Shown here one piece after another: positions 49,219 to 57,273 of a stretch of DNA of 64,000 nt (the stretch's first letter is position 1; the number at the start of each line of letters is the position of its first letter). Source of the stretch: an uncultured Clostridia bacterium (GTDB taxonomy: Bacteria > Bacillota > Clostridia > Oscillospirales > Ruminococcaceae); assembly GCA_947625125.1 (NCBI GenBank), contig CANQNF010000008.1, forward strand, positions 1 to 64,000, read 5' to 3'. Made by a program: the position numbers and the translations under genes. The notes beneath the pieces were generated by a model that ran no database searches, was not told the origin of the DNA, and worked only from the letters and a program-made list of their open reading frames with translations.

Positions 49219-50690
49219 TGCAGAAAAAAACGAGAACTCTCCTTGTCATCGGGCTTTTTATCCTGAGTATGGCGATAGTGCTGACGGTTTTGGTGCTGAC
49301 CCAGCCGAAAGAAGAGGCGGAGGAAGTGACCGAGACAAGCGAGCTTCAGGTTCTGAATCATGTTCGGGACGACGTGCTTATCCTTAAAGTCACAAACGAA
49401 AACGGCGATTTTACCGTCCGAAACGGCGCTCAGGGCTTTGTCATCGACGACCTTTCGGATTTCAACCAGAACTCCACCGTCATGGGGGCCATGGCAAGGT
49501 GTGCGGCCGAGCTTAAGGCGCAGGCCCTTGTCGAGGAAAACGCCTCCGACCTTGATAAATACGGCCTGTCGGAAAGCGCTCCCGTCGCACGGGCCGACGT
49601 TTCCCTTAAGGACGGCACCGAATACACCATCTTCTTCGGGATAGACGCCCCCGACGGCAGCACCCGCTATGTGCGGCTTGGCGGTTCAAACGACGTCTAT
49701 ACGGTGCTCCTAAACAGCTCCGGGTACTTTATGTACGACGACACCGATTTTCTCAGCCTTATAGTCACCGAGGAGATAACCAACAACAACACCGCCCCGA
49801 CGATAGACTGGATGACCGTAACGAGAAAGGACCTCGACTATGACATAAAATTCGAGGACGACTCGAAAAACTACGCCTCCGACGAGGTCTCGATGGCCTC
49901 TTCGCAGGTCATGATAGAGCCGGTTTACGCATATCTTGATATAACGAATTCAAACGCCATCATGTACGGCATGTGGGGTCTTACCGCGGCCGACGTCGCC
50001 GCCGTTCACCCGACCGAGGAAGATTTTAAGCAGTACGGCCTCGACGACCCGTTCTGCACTGTCGATATAGACGCGGAGCTGCAAAACTATCACCTCGACA
50101 TAGGAAACGTGGCGGCATACAAGCTCGACGAGACCGGCAGCGAAACCTCCGACCCGGCACAGTTCTACTGCTATTACAGGGGCATCGACCTGATTTATGT
50201 TTTCGACGCTTCGGAGGTCCCCTGGACGAGCTTCATGCCGATAGACATTCTCTCGTCGATGATGACTTCAAACTATATCTATAAGCTTGATACCATCGAT
50301 ATAGACTACTACGGCGACGACCCCTGGGAATACCGATTCAAGATAAGCGGCGACGAGGAAGCGGCGACCGTGTCGGGCACCATGGACGGCGAAATATTCG
50401 ACGGCGAGGAGTTCAAAATTTTATATCAGTTTATCCTCAGATGCCCGATAGACGACCTCTGTTTCGACGACCCGCCCGAGGACGCGCTGATTGCTAAGAT
50501 GGACATAAGAAAAGGAGACGGCGGGGGAGATCTGGTAGAGTTTTACGACGCGGGCGCCAACCGCGTGACGGTAAAGCTCAACGGCCACACGAGCTTCTCC
50601 CAGCCGATAGGTTATTTGCAGGTGCTCCGCCAGAACCTCGACGCCTTTAAAAACGGCGCCAAGGGCAGCGAGCTTAAGACCGTGTGGTGA
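49218..50690 (+). CDS. DUF4340 domain protein, membrane-anchored
   Basis: A 490-residue protein with an N-terminal membrane anchor (LLVIGLFILSMAIVLTVLVL, residues 8-27) and extracytoplasmic DUF4340 repeats: GQGFVIDDLSDF-like start, DLDKYGLSESAPVARADVSLKDGTEYTIFFG and, later, a related segment with KQYGLDDPFCTVDIDAEL. The gene starts on the last base of the GldG-like gene. DUF4340 genes are standard partners of GldG; together they may form a cell-surface complex. Confidence 0.85.
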   Translation: MQKKTRTLLVIGLFILSMAIVLTVLVLTQPKEEAEEVTETSELQVLNHVRDDVLILKVTNENGDFTVRNGAQGFVIDDLSDFNQNSTVMGAMARCAAELKAQALVEENASDLDKYGLSESAPVARADVSLKDGTEYTIFFGIDAPDGSTRYVRLGGSNDVYTVLLNSSGYFMYDDTDFLSLIVTEEITNNNTAPTIDWMTVTRKDLDYDIKFEDDSKNYASDEVSMASSQVMIEPVYAYLDITNSNAIMYGMWGLTAADVAAVHPTEEDFKQYGLDDPFCTVDIDAELQNYHLDIGNVAAYKLDETGSETSDPAQFYCYYRGIDLIYVFDASEVPWTSFMPIDILSSMMTSNYIYKLDTIDIDYYGDDPWEYRFKISGDEEAATVSGTMDGEIFDGEEFKILYQFILRCPIDDLCFDDPPEDALIAKMDIRKGDGGGDLVEFYDAGANRVTVKLNGHTSFSQPIGYLQVLRQNLDAFKNGAKGSELKTVW

Positions 50691-50715
50691 TAAAAATTAA
50701 GACAGGAGGATAATT

Positions 50716-50991
50716 ATGGCGGAATATTTTGAGTACAGGGGCCTGCCGCTTGTGAGAAAGGGCAGCGAGATCTATTACGGAAGAATGGGCGACCCGGAGG
50801 TCGTTTATATGCAGCTCTCCGGCAAGGAAAAGGTCGGAGAGGTCGAGTGCGCGACCAAGGTCAGGCTTTATAGGATGCTGACCGACGAGAGCGTGCCGCC
50901 GATGCAGCGCATAACAAAGACCGCCGAGAAGCCGACGCTTTACGAAGCGCTCGACCTCGCCTGCGACTGGATCGGAAACCGCAAGAAGTAA
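50716..50991 (+). CDS. Small conserved hypothetical protein
   Basis: A 91-residue protein starting MAEYFEYRGLPLVRKGSEIYYGRMGDPEVVYMQLS with a GGAGG site. A strand-rich first half and a helical end (TLYEALDLACDWIGNRKK). I do not recognise a domain, though the pattern resembles small proteins found in many Oscillospirales. It is the last gene before the operon terminator at 51,031. Confidence 0.75.
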   Translation: MAEYFEYRGLPLVRKGSEIYYGRMGDPEVVYMQLSGKEKVGEVECATKVRLYRMLTDESVPPMQRITKTAEKPTLYEALDLACDWIGNRKK

Positions 50992-51030
50992 TTCCGATTT
51001 CCGACAGTCTGTTTTCTGACATCTGACAGC

Positions 51031-51066
51031 GTGCGCCGGGGTTTTTCCTTGGCGCACGGGTTTTTA
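51031..51066 (+). terminator. Operon terminator after the ABC cluster
   Basis: Stem gtgcgcc/ggcgcac (51031-51037 with 51051-51057), loop of 13, followed by gggttttt. It could close the transcript that begins at rimP. Confidence 0.8.
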
Positions 51067-51146
51067 TCAGGCCTTATGATATGTTAATTTTTGAGCGTTA
51101 GCTTGTATTTCCGGGAGTAATCCCGCAGGCGCTTTAGCGGCCTAAA

Positions 51147-51260
51147 TGTTGAAAACTTATGTTTCACGGGGAGATTTATCCCCCGAACCGAGGGCTTTGT
51201 CAACATTTTCAACCGAGTTTTCAACACAAAACGCGGTTATACTATTTGTAATGTTGAAAA
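51147..51260. repeat. Cluster of TGTTGAAAAC motifs in the 430-bp gap
   Basis: TGTTGAAAAC (51147-51156), TTTTCAAC (51206-51213), GTTTTCAACA (51217-51226) and TGTTGAAAA (51252-51260) lie within 115 bases in both orientations. No ORF with support covers 50,992-51,494; the gap also holds the terminator, a dispersed repeat and the PHP promoter. The motif resembles, but does not match, a DnaA box. Confidence 0.6.
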
Positions 51261-51393
51261 TAACGCGGGACATGGGAAGTGAATTTGGGGGAGGATATGT
51301 TAAAAACAGCGCTTTATCGGCCCCTCATTTTAAATGCGCCCATCCCGCACGCATTATTTTAAAAATCGTCGCTGCAAGCGCCCCCCTGAAATT

Positions 51394-51427
51394 CTGTCAT
51401 CTAATTTCTGACATCTGACTTCTGTTT
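51394..51427 (+). repeat. Dispersed intergenic repeat, TCTGACATCTGAC type
   Basis: The word tctgacatctgac occurs here, at 51015-51027, and in reverse at 62994-63006. Related stretches are at 38983-38994 and 63075-63103. All lie between or at the ends of genes. Confidence 0.65.
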
Positions 51428-51435
51428 TTCAGCCC

Positions 51436-51464
51436 TTGACTATCTCCGAAAAAGATGGTACAAT
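51436..51464 (+). promoter_or_regulatory. Promoter of the PHP-csbB-yfhO genes
   Basis: TTGACT (51436-51441), 17-base spacer, TACAAT (51459-51464). The PHP start is 31 bases downstream. Confidence 0.75.
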
Positions 51465-51494
51465 AATTATATCTGCGTAAAAGGAGAGCTTTCA

Positions 51495-52271
51495 ATGTCT
51501 TTTAAATACGAAACGCATATGCACACCTCACAGGGCTCCGACTGCTCATCGACAAGCGGCTCGGAGATGGTCAGGCGGCTCCACGCCCTCGGCTATGCGG
51601 GCTGCTTTATCACCGACCACTTCTTCGGAGGCAACACCGCCGTCAACGGAGACTTAAGAAAACTCCCCTGGGAGGCCCGTATCAGGCTCTTCTGCCAGGG
51701 GTACGACGACGCCAAAAGGGCGGGCGACGAGCTTGGTTTTCAGGTGTTTTTCGGGCTTGAATTCGGCTGGCGCGCCACCGAATTTCTGACATACGGAATA
51801 GATATGCAGTTTTTGATAGATCATCCCGAGATCGAAAATATGCCGCTTCCGGAATTTTCCGATCTTGTTCATGCGTGCGGCGGATTTGTCATACATGCTC
51901 ATCCGTTCCGTGAAGCCGACTATATAAGCACCATCCGGCTTTTCCCGCATAAGGTCGACGGCGCCGAAGTCTATAACTGCAACAACCGCGACGAGTATAA
52001 CGCCCGCGCGCGTTGGTACGCCGAATCCTACGGCATTCCCGCAACAGGGGGCTCCGACTCTCACCACTGGTGGTGCCACCCGAACGGCGGCGTGGAGGTC
52101 GAAAAGAAATTCGAGTCGCCCTTTGATTATCTTGAGGCGGTAAAGTCGGGGAGCGTGAAAATTCTCGCCCGCGACCATTCCACCGACCTCGACCCCGGCG
52201 AAAATCCCTGGAAAAACTGCGTTCGGCCGAATCCGGAGCTTTTGCCCGAGGGACTGTTAAAAAAGGAGTAA
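51495..52271 (+). CDS. PHP-domain metal-dependent phosphoesterase
   Basis: A 258-residue PHP protein. Metal ligands are visible in ETHMHTSQGSDCS (residues 6-18), FITDHF (near 38-43), FFGLEFG, VIHAHPFR (near 135) and GGSDSHH (near 188). It should be a trinuclear metal hydrolase acting on a phosphoester; substrate unknown. AAAGGAG precedes the ATG. It lies 2 bases before the glycosyltransferase gene. Confidence 0.88.
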   Translation: MSFKYETHMHTSQGSDCSSTSGSEMVRRLHALGYAGCFITDHFFGGNTAVNGDLRKLPWEARIRLFCQGYDDAKRAGDELGFQVFFGLEFGWRATEFLTYGIDMQFLIDHPEIENMPLPEFSDLVHACGGFVIHAHPFREADYISTIRLFPHKVDGAEVYNCNNRDEYNARARWYAESYGIPATGGSDSHHWWCHPNGGVEVEKKFESPFDYLEAVKSGSVKILARDHSTDLDPGENPWKNCVRPNPELLPEGLLKKE

Positions 52272-52273
52272 AG

Positions 52274-53167
52274 ATGATTTCGATTGTTGTTCCCTCTTAT
52301 AATGAGGAGGAAAATGTCCGGGACTGTTCCGAGGCGCTCGAAAGGGTCCTTGAGGGCGAGGAGCATGAGATAATTTTCGTCGACGACGGCTCGCACGACC
52401 GCACATGGGACGAAATTCTGTCCGTATCGTCGGAAAATATACGGGGCGTACGGTTTTCCCGCAATTTCGGCAAGGAACCCGCCATCCGCGCAGGCCTTGA
52501 CCAAGCCTTGGGCGAGGCCGTGATAGTTATTGACTGCGATTTGCAGCACCCGCCCGAGGTCATCCCCGAAATGCTTAAAAAATGGAGAGCAGGCGCCGAC
52601 GTCGTCGAGGGCAAAAAGTCGTTTCGGGGCCGTGAGAGCCGCTCCCACGGGCTTTCCGCAGCGCTGTTCAACAAAATGATGTCCCGCGCCACCGGCTGCG
52701 ATATGTCGGGCGCTTCGGACTTCATCCTGCTCGATAAAAAGGCCGTCGAGGCAGTCAGGAGCTACAACGAACAGGGCAGCTTTTTCCGGGCGCTCGCGCA
52801 GTTCGTCGGCTTTAGGCACGAGACCGTCTACTACGAGGTCGGCGAAAGAAAAAAGGGCAAGGGCAAATTCACGCTCAAGATCCTCACCGAGTATGCCTTA
52901 AAAAACATCGCTTCGTTCACGGCCGCTCCCCTGTTTATAAGCCTGATTTTGGGAATAATTTCTGTTTTTGTAGCGATAATACTCATAATTTTAAAACTTT
53001 TCGGCATAAATTTAGCTTCTATTACAGCCGGTATAATTATTCTCATCCTTTTGGGCGGCATGATACTTTGCTGCCTCGGGATAATCGGCTTCTATCTTTC
53101 GAGGATATACGAGGAGATAAAGAGGCGGCCGAGATATATTATTTCAGAAAAAACGGGAGGCAGATAA
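52274..53167 (+). CDS. CsbB/GtrB-like membrane glycosyltransferase, family 2
   Basis: A 297-residue GT2 enzyme. The catalytic part has IVVPSYNEEENVRDCSEAL, IIFVDDGSHDRTWDEIL, VIVIDCDLQHPPEVIPEM (the DxD-like motif) and TGCDMSGASDFILLDKKAV. Two C-terminal helices (FISLILGIISVFVAIILIIL; IIILILLGGMILCCLGIIGFYL) anchor it. It likely charges undecaprenyl phosphate with a sugar. The directly following YfhO gene (1-base gap) gives the CsbB-YfhO pair known for lipoteichoic acid glycosylation in Bacillus and Listeria. Confidence 0.9.
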   Translation: MISIVVPSYNEEENVRDCSEALERVLEGEEHEIIFVDDGSHDRTWDEILSVSSENIRGVRFSRNFGKEPAIRAGLDQALGEAVIVIDCDLQHPPEVIPEMLKKWRAGADVVEGKKSFRGRESRSHGLSAALFNKMMSRATGCDMSGASDFILLDKKAVEAVRSYNEQGSFFRALAQFVGFRHETVYYEVGERKKGKGKFTLKILTEYALKNIASFTAAPLFISLILGIISVFVAIILIILKLFGINLASITAGIIILILLGGMILCCLGIIGFYLSRIYEEIKRRPRYIISEKTGGR

Positions 53168-53168
53168 A

Positions 53169-55958
53169 ATGAGCGACGAAATTTTAGAGCAGCTGCCCGA
53201 GGAGTATGCTCCCCCTAAAAAATGGTATTCAAGAATTTCAGAGGACACCCACGTCGGCCGCTTTATATATAAGCACCGCTTGGGGCTCGGGCTTTTCTTC
53301 CTGCCGGTGTTTCTTATGTGGCTGACATATACCTGTTTCGGGGTACACCCGTTCGGCGATATGTCTGTTCTGGTACTTGACCTCAACGGCCAGTACGTCA
53401 GCTATTACGAAATGCTCCGGGACGCGATTTGGGGAGACAGAAGCCTCATCTACAGTTGGTCGCGAAATTTAAGCGGCGAGACCCTCGGCATTTTCGGCTA
53501 CTACCTTGCAAGCCCGTTTATGTGGATAGTGGTACTGCTGCCGAGGAGATTTCTCCTCGGGGCTTTGGAGATAATGGAGCTTGCAAAGGTAGGCTGCTGC
53601 GGGCTGTCGATGGGGTATTATTTAAGAAAAAGCAGGGGCGCTAAGGAATCGTCCCAGATAATCTTCGCCACGTCATACGCCATGATGACCTATATCGTGG
53701 TGGAACTGATGAACCCGATGTGGATAGACGGGATGATATGGCTGCCGGTGATACTTTACGGCATAGAACGGCTTGTCGACGAGGGCAAGATGCTTCCGTT
53801 CATACTTCCGCTGACCGTGATGTTCATATCGCATTTTTACATCGGCTACATGATCGGATTTTTCTGCGCGCTCTATTTCATCTATTATATATTCTCCCGC
53901 CCGGGCCATGCCATAGCCCCGCGCTGGTTTATTTCGGGGCTTAAATTTGCGGCGTCGGCGGCGATTTCGGTGCTCGGGTCGGCGATAGTTTTAATACCGG
54001 TGTATAATTCGCTGAGCCTCGGCAAGCTTGAATTTTCCGACCCGGACTTCACCCCGAAAGCGCAGTTTGACATAGTGCAGTTCCTCTCGAAACTCTTTGC
54101 GAACAGCTACGACACCGTAAAGCCCGAGGGTCTGCCGATGATAGCCTGCGGCACTATTATAATGATACTCCTGCCGCTGTTCTTCTTAAACACAAAAATC
54201 AGACCCAAGGAGAAGCTGTCGGCGGCGGGGCTTATGCTTGCGGTGTTTTTGTCGATGTATGTTTCCACCGTCGACATCGCCTGGCACGGCTTCCAGGTGC
54301 CCAACTGGCTGCCATACAGATATTCGTTCACGCTCTGTTTTCTGATGATAGTCTGCGCGTTCCGGGCGTTTGAGAATTTAAGCGGCATAACATATAAAGA
54401 GATATGCATGACCGCCTTTGCCTGGATAGTCACGCTTGCGTATATAAATCAGCAGCACTACGAGCACATATATCTCGTCGAGACGGTCTGGTACAACATC
54501 GGCGCGCTTATAGTCTTTGCGGGGGCTGTGTACTTCGTTAAAAAATACCCGAGAAAGGCCGCGATATTTGCCTGCGCGGGACTTATGTGCGCGGACATAT
54601 TCATAAACAGCCTCTGGACGGTGTATTCAATAGATTACGACGTGGTATATTCGACATACTCGTCATATGTTCCCTATACCGAAAACGGCCGCGAGATAGT
54701 CTCTCAGCTGAGCGAGCGCGACGGCGGGCTGTACCGCGTCGAAAAGACTTTCCACAGGACCGTGAACGACCCCATCGGCATGGGGTATGCGGGAATATCC
54801 CACTCAAGTTCCACCATGAACACCCCGGTCCTACAGATGCTGAAATCCCTCGGGTACGGCATGCAGGGGCACTTCACGAAGTACATGGGCTATACCATGG
54901 CGACGGACATGCTCTTCGGGATAAAATATCTCATGTATAAAGAAAACAAACCCGACCCCGAGGCAGCGCAGTCTGAGGACGATATAAAGCGCATAGGATA
55001 TGAAAATAAAATAAAGCATCCGAATAAGCTTTACGAGAAGATAATGGACCCCGAGACCACGGGAGTGGAGGACATAGAGGTCTATCAGAACCCCTACGCG
55101 CTGTCGATAGGGTACATGGCGGATGAAAAGATAAAGGATGTAAAGCTTGAGTCAAACGACCCGTTTAAGAATCAGGAGTCCCTTATAGCGGGGCTTTTGG
55201 GGGATCGCTCAAATAAGGTCTTCCGGCAGATATACCCCAAATTCACCGATTCGACAAACTGCACTACCGGCACGACGGGAGATCACATCATGTATACTAC
55301 AGCCGTCGAGGGCAAGGACAGCTACGTCGAATTCACCGTCGAAGCCGAGGACGACAGACCCGTCTACGCGTTCTTCCCGACAGTATATCAGCGCCAGTGC
55401 AATATGTGGCTAAAGGCGGACAGCTGGGACATTGTGAATTACGCCTTTGTCGACTATTTCTTCCGCGGCGAAAACTACAGCATTTTAAATCTCGGCAGCT
55501 TCGAGCCGGGCGAGGAGTTCAAACTGAGGATGACCCTTGCAAACGGCGAGGCAATATTCTCCGACGTTCTGTTTTACAGCATTGACACCGACGCCCTCGC
55601 AGAGGTGTATTCAAAGCTTTCGCCGGGAAACTGGAACATAACCGAGCACACCGACACTCATCTTAAGGGCGCCGTGACCGCGTCTGAGGACGGAGTCCTG
55701 TTCACGACGATACCGCAGGAGCCGGGCTGGACCGTAAAGGTCGACGGCGAAGAGGTCGAAACGGTAACGCTCCTTGATTCGCTCATCGGAATAGAGCTAA
55801 AAGCCGGCGAGCATGAAATAGAGATGAAATTCTTCCCGGATTATTTAAAGCTTGCGATAATAGTCGAGCTGATAGGGCTTAGCTTCATCGCTCTGATAGC
55901 CGTTTTTGAGGTAAAAGACGGCGCTCTTATAAAGCGCATACTTAAAAAAACGGCTTGA
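53169..55958 (+). CDS. yfhO: YfhO family membrane glycosyltransferase (GT-C-like)
   Basis: A 929-residue polytopic protein. About 12 helices lie in the first 500 residues, with FGVHPFGDMSVLVLDLNGQYVSYY (residues 57-80), a family signature containing an acidic catalytic loop. A large extracytoplasmic domain (about 500-890) and a last helix (LAIIVELIGLSFIALIAVF) follow. It would move the sugar from the undecaprenyl carrier made by the upstream enzyme onto a surface polymer. Length is normal for YfhO. Confidence 0.92.
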   Translation: MSDEILEQLPEEYAPPKKWYSRISEDTHVGRFIYKHRLGLGLFFLPVFLMWLTYTCFGVHPFGDMSVLVLDLNGQYVSYYEMLRDAIWGDRSLIYSWSRNLSGETLGIFGYYLASPFMWIVVLLPRRFLLGALEIMELAKVGCCGLSMGYYLRKSRGAKESSQIIFATSYAMMTYIVVELMNPMWIDGMIWLPVILYGIERLVDEGKMLPFILPLTVMFISHFYIGYMIGFFCALYFIYYIFSRPGHAIAPRWFISGLKFAASAAISVLGSAIVLIPVYNSLSLGKLEFSDPDFTPKAQFDIVQFLSKLFANSYDTVKPEGLPMIACGTIIMILLPLFFLNTKIRPKEKLSAAGLMLAVFLSMYVSTVDIAWHGFQVPNWLPYRYSFTLCFLMIVCAFRAFENLSGITYKEICMTAFAWIVTLAYINQQHYEHIYLVETVWYNIGALIVFAGAVYFVKKYPRKAAIFACAGLMCADIFINSLWTVYSIDYDVVYSTYSSYVPYTENGREIVSQLSERDGGLYRVEKTFHRTVNDPIGMGYAGISHSSSTMNTPVLQMLKSLGYGMQGHFTKYMGYTMATDMLFGIKYLMYKENKPDPEAAQSEDDIKRIGYENKIKHPNKLYEKIMDPETTGVEDIEVYQNPYALSIGYMADEKIKDVKLESNDPFKNQESLIAGLLGDRSNKVFRQIYPKFTDSTNCTTGTTGDHIMYTTAVEGKDSYVEFTVEAEDDRPVYAFFPTVYQRQCNMWLKADSWDIVNYAFVDYFFRGENYSILNLGSFEPGEEFKLRMTLANGEAIFSDVLFYSIDTDALAEVYSKLSPGNWNITEHTDTHLKGAVTASEDGVLFTTIPQEPGWTVKVDGEEVETVTLLDSLIGIELKAGEHEIEMKFFPDYLKLAIIVELIGLSFIALIAVFEVKDGALIKRILKKTA

Positions 55959-55983
55959 CATTTCATATGACATATGATATTAT
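55955..55983 (+). promoter_or_regulatory. Promoter of the lipoprotein gene
   Basis: TTGACA (55955-55960), 17-base spacer, TATTAT (55978-55983). It overlaps the yfhO stop codon. The spacer carries the direct repeat CATATGACATATG. Confidence 0.75.
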
Positions 55984-56037
55984 GAAAGAAGAAGAGCCGG
56001 CCGGATTTAACGTAATCCCGTATAGGAGGAGATTTAT

Positions 56038-56574
56038 ATGAACGTCAGCAGAATTCTAAACATCACTTTAATATTTATTCTTACCATTGTCCTCTTCTCC
56101 TCATGCGGCGACTCCGGCAACGTACCCACATCGGGCAACGGATGGGCGTTTGACGAAAACGGCAACCTTTTGGGCAAGCAGTGGATGCTCGATGAAAACG
56201 GGACTTTGATAGGAAACGGCTGGAAGTTAGACGAAACAGGAGTAATGACGGGACAAGGTTGGACGATAGATGAAAACGGGACGCTGTCGGGAAACGGTTG
56301 GTATATGGACGACGACGGCCGACTCATAGGCGACGTTTGGTTTGTAAACCTTCAGGGAACACTGATCGGCTACACGTCCACAGAAGACCGAGACAAATAT
56401 CTCAGCGAAAACGATGATACAATTCAGAATGCCAATTGGTATGTTGTGAACGGCGTTTTGACAGGAGATACTTTTTATATGGATCCTATGACCAGAGATA
56501 TCATAATACTGTATGACCATCCGCTTCCGGGCATAGATTATGACGACGAAGAAACAGAATCGACAGAAGAATAA
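56038..56574 (+). CDS. Lipoprotein with 16-residue tryptophan repeats
   Basis: A 178-residue lipoprotein: N-terminal hydrophobic signal and lipobox LFSSC (cysteine at residue 22). Five to six repeats of GxGWxLDExGxLxG follow, with 16-residue period, between about residues 33 and 115. The pattern resembles choline/cell-wall-binding repeats (usually about 20 residues). The tail is acidic. GGAGGAG precedes the ATG. Possible role in wall or glycan binding; this is inference. No homologue recognised. Confidence 0.75.
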   Translation: MNVSRILNITLIFILTIVLFSSCGDSGNVPTSGNGWAFDENGNLLGKQWMLDENGTLIGNGWKLDETGVMTGQGWTIDENGTLSGNGWYMDDDGRLIGDVWFVNLQGTLIGYTSTEDRDKYLSENDDTIQNANWYVVNGVLTGDTFYMDPMTRDIIILYDHPLPGIDYDDEETESTEE

Positions 56575-56604
56575 AAAAATTTGAGATAAAAGAAGGTAAA
56601 CGAA

Positions 56605-57180
56605 ATGAAATTCATTGTTGAAACCTCGGCGAGGCACGTTCATGTGACCGAGCAGGACCTTAAGACCCTCTTCGGCGAGGGCCATGAACTCACCAAGAAA
56701 AAAGACCTCTCCCAGCCCGGGCAGTATGCCTGCGAGGAGAGAGTCACCGTCGTCGGCCCTAAAAAGGAGCTTGCAAACGTCTCCATCTTAGGACCCTGCC
56801 GCAAGGCCACTCAGGTCGAGCTCTCCGCCACCGACGCACGCTCCATCGGCATTTCAGCCCCCGTCCGCGAATCGGGAGATTTGGCCGGCTCGGGCGCCTG
56901 CAAGCTTGTAGGCCCCTGCGGAGAGGTCGAGCTTTCGGAGGGCGTTATCGTCGCCAAGAGACACATCCACCTCACTCCCGAGGACGCCGATAAACTCGGA
57001 GTCAAGGACAAGGACGAGGTCTGGGTAAGGATCGACACCGACGGCAGAAGCGCCATTTTAGGCGACGTGGTATGCCGCGTAAGTTCGTCCTACGCCACCG
57101 CCATGCACATCGACACCGACGAATCAAACGCCGTCGGCTGCGGCAGAGACCAGCTCGGCGAGATCGTCACCGTAAAGTGA
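56605..57180 (+). CDS. pduL: Phosphate propanoyl/acetyltransferase (PduL)
   Basis: A 191-residue PduL: two related zinc-binding halves, VETSARHVHVTEQDLKTLFG (residues 5-24) and VIVAKRHIHLTPEDADKLGV (near 112-131), with MHIDTDESNA near the end. The SARHVHV and AKRHIHL histidines bind zinc. It interconverts acyl-CoA and acyl-phosphate. No microcompartment shell gene is near and there is no encapsulation extension, so it probably serves as a cytosolic Pta in acetate formation. Confidence 0.9.
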   Translation: MKFIVETSARHVHVTEQDLKTLFGEGHELTKKKDLSQPGQYACEERVTVVGPKKELANVSILGPCRKATQVELSATDARSIGISAPVRESGDLAGSGACKLVGPCGEVELSEGVIVAKRHIHLTPEDADKLGVKDKDEVWVRIDTDGRSAILGDVVCRVSSSYATAMHIDTDESNAVGCGRDQLGEIVTVK

Positions 57181-57200
57181 TAAATCAAAGATAATCCGTA

Positions 57201-57248
57201 AGACCCGCCCAAGGCTCCCCGCAAAGAGGTCCCCCGGCGGGTCTTTTG
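57201..57248 (+). terminator. Terminator after pduL
   Basis: Stem agacccgcc/ggcgggtct (57201-57209 with 57236-57244) followed by tttt. Confidence 0.7.
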
Positions 57249-57273
57249 GAAACGGACAAATAAGGAGTAGAAA

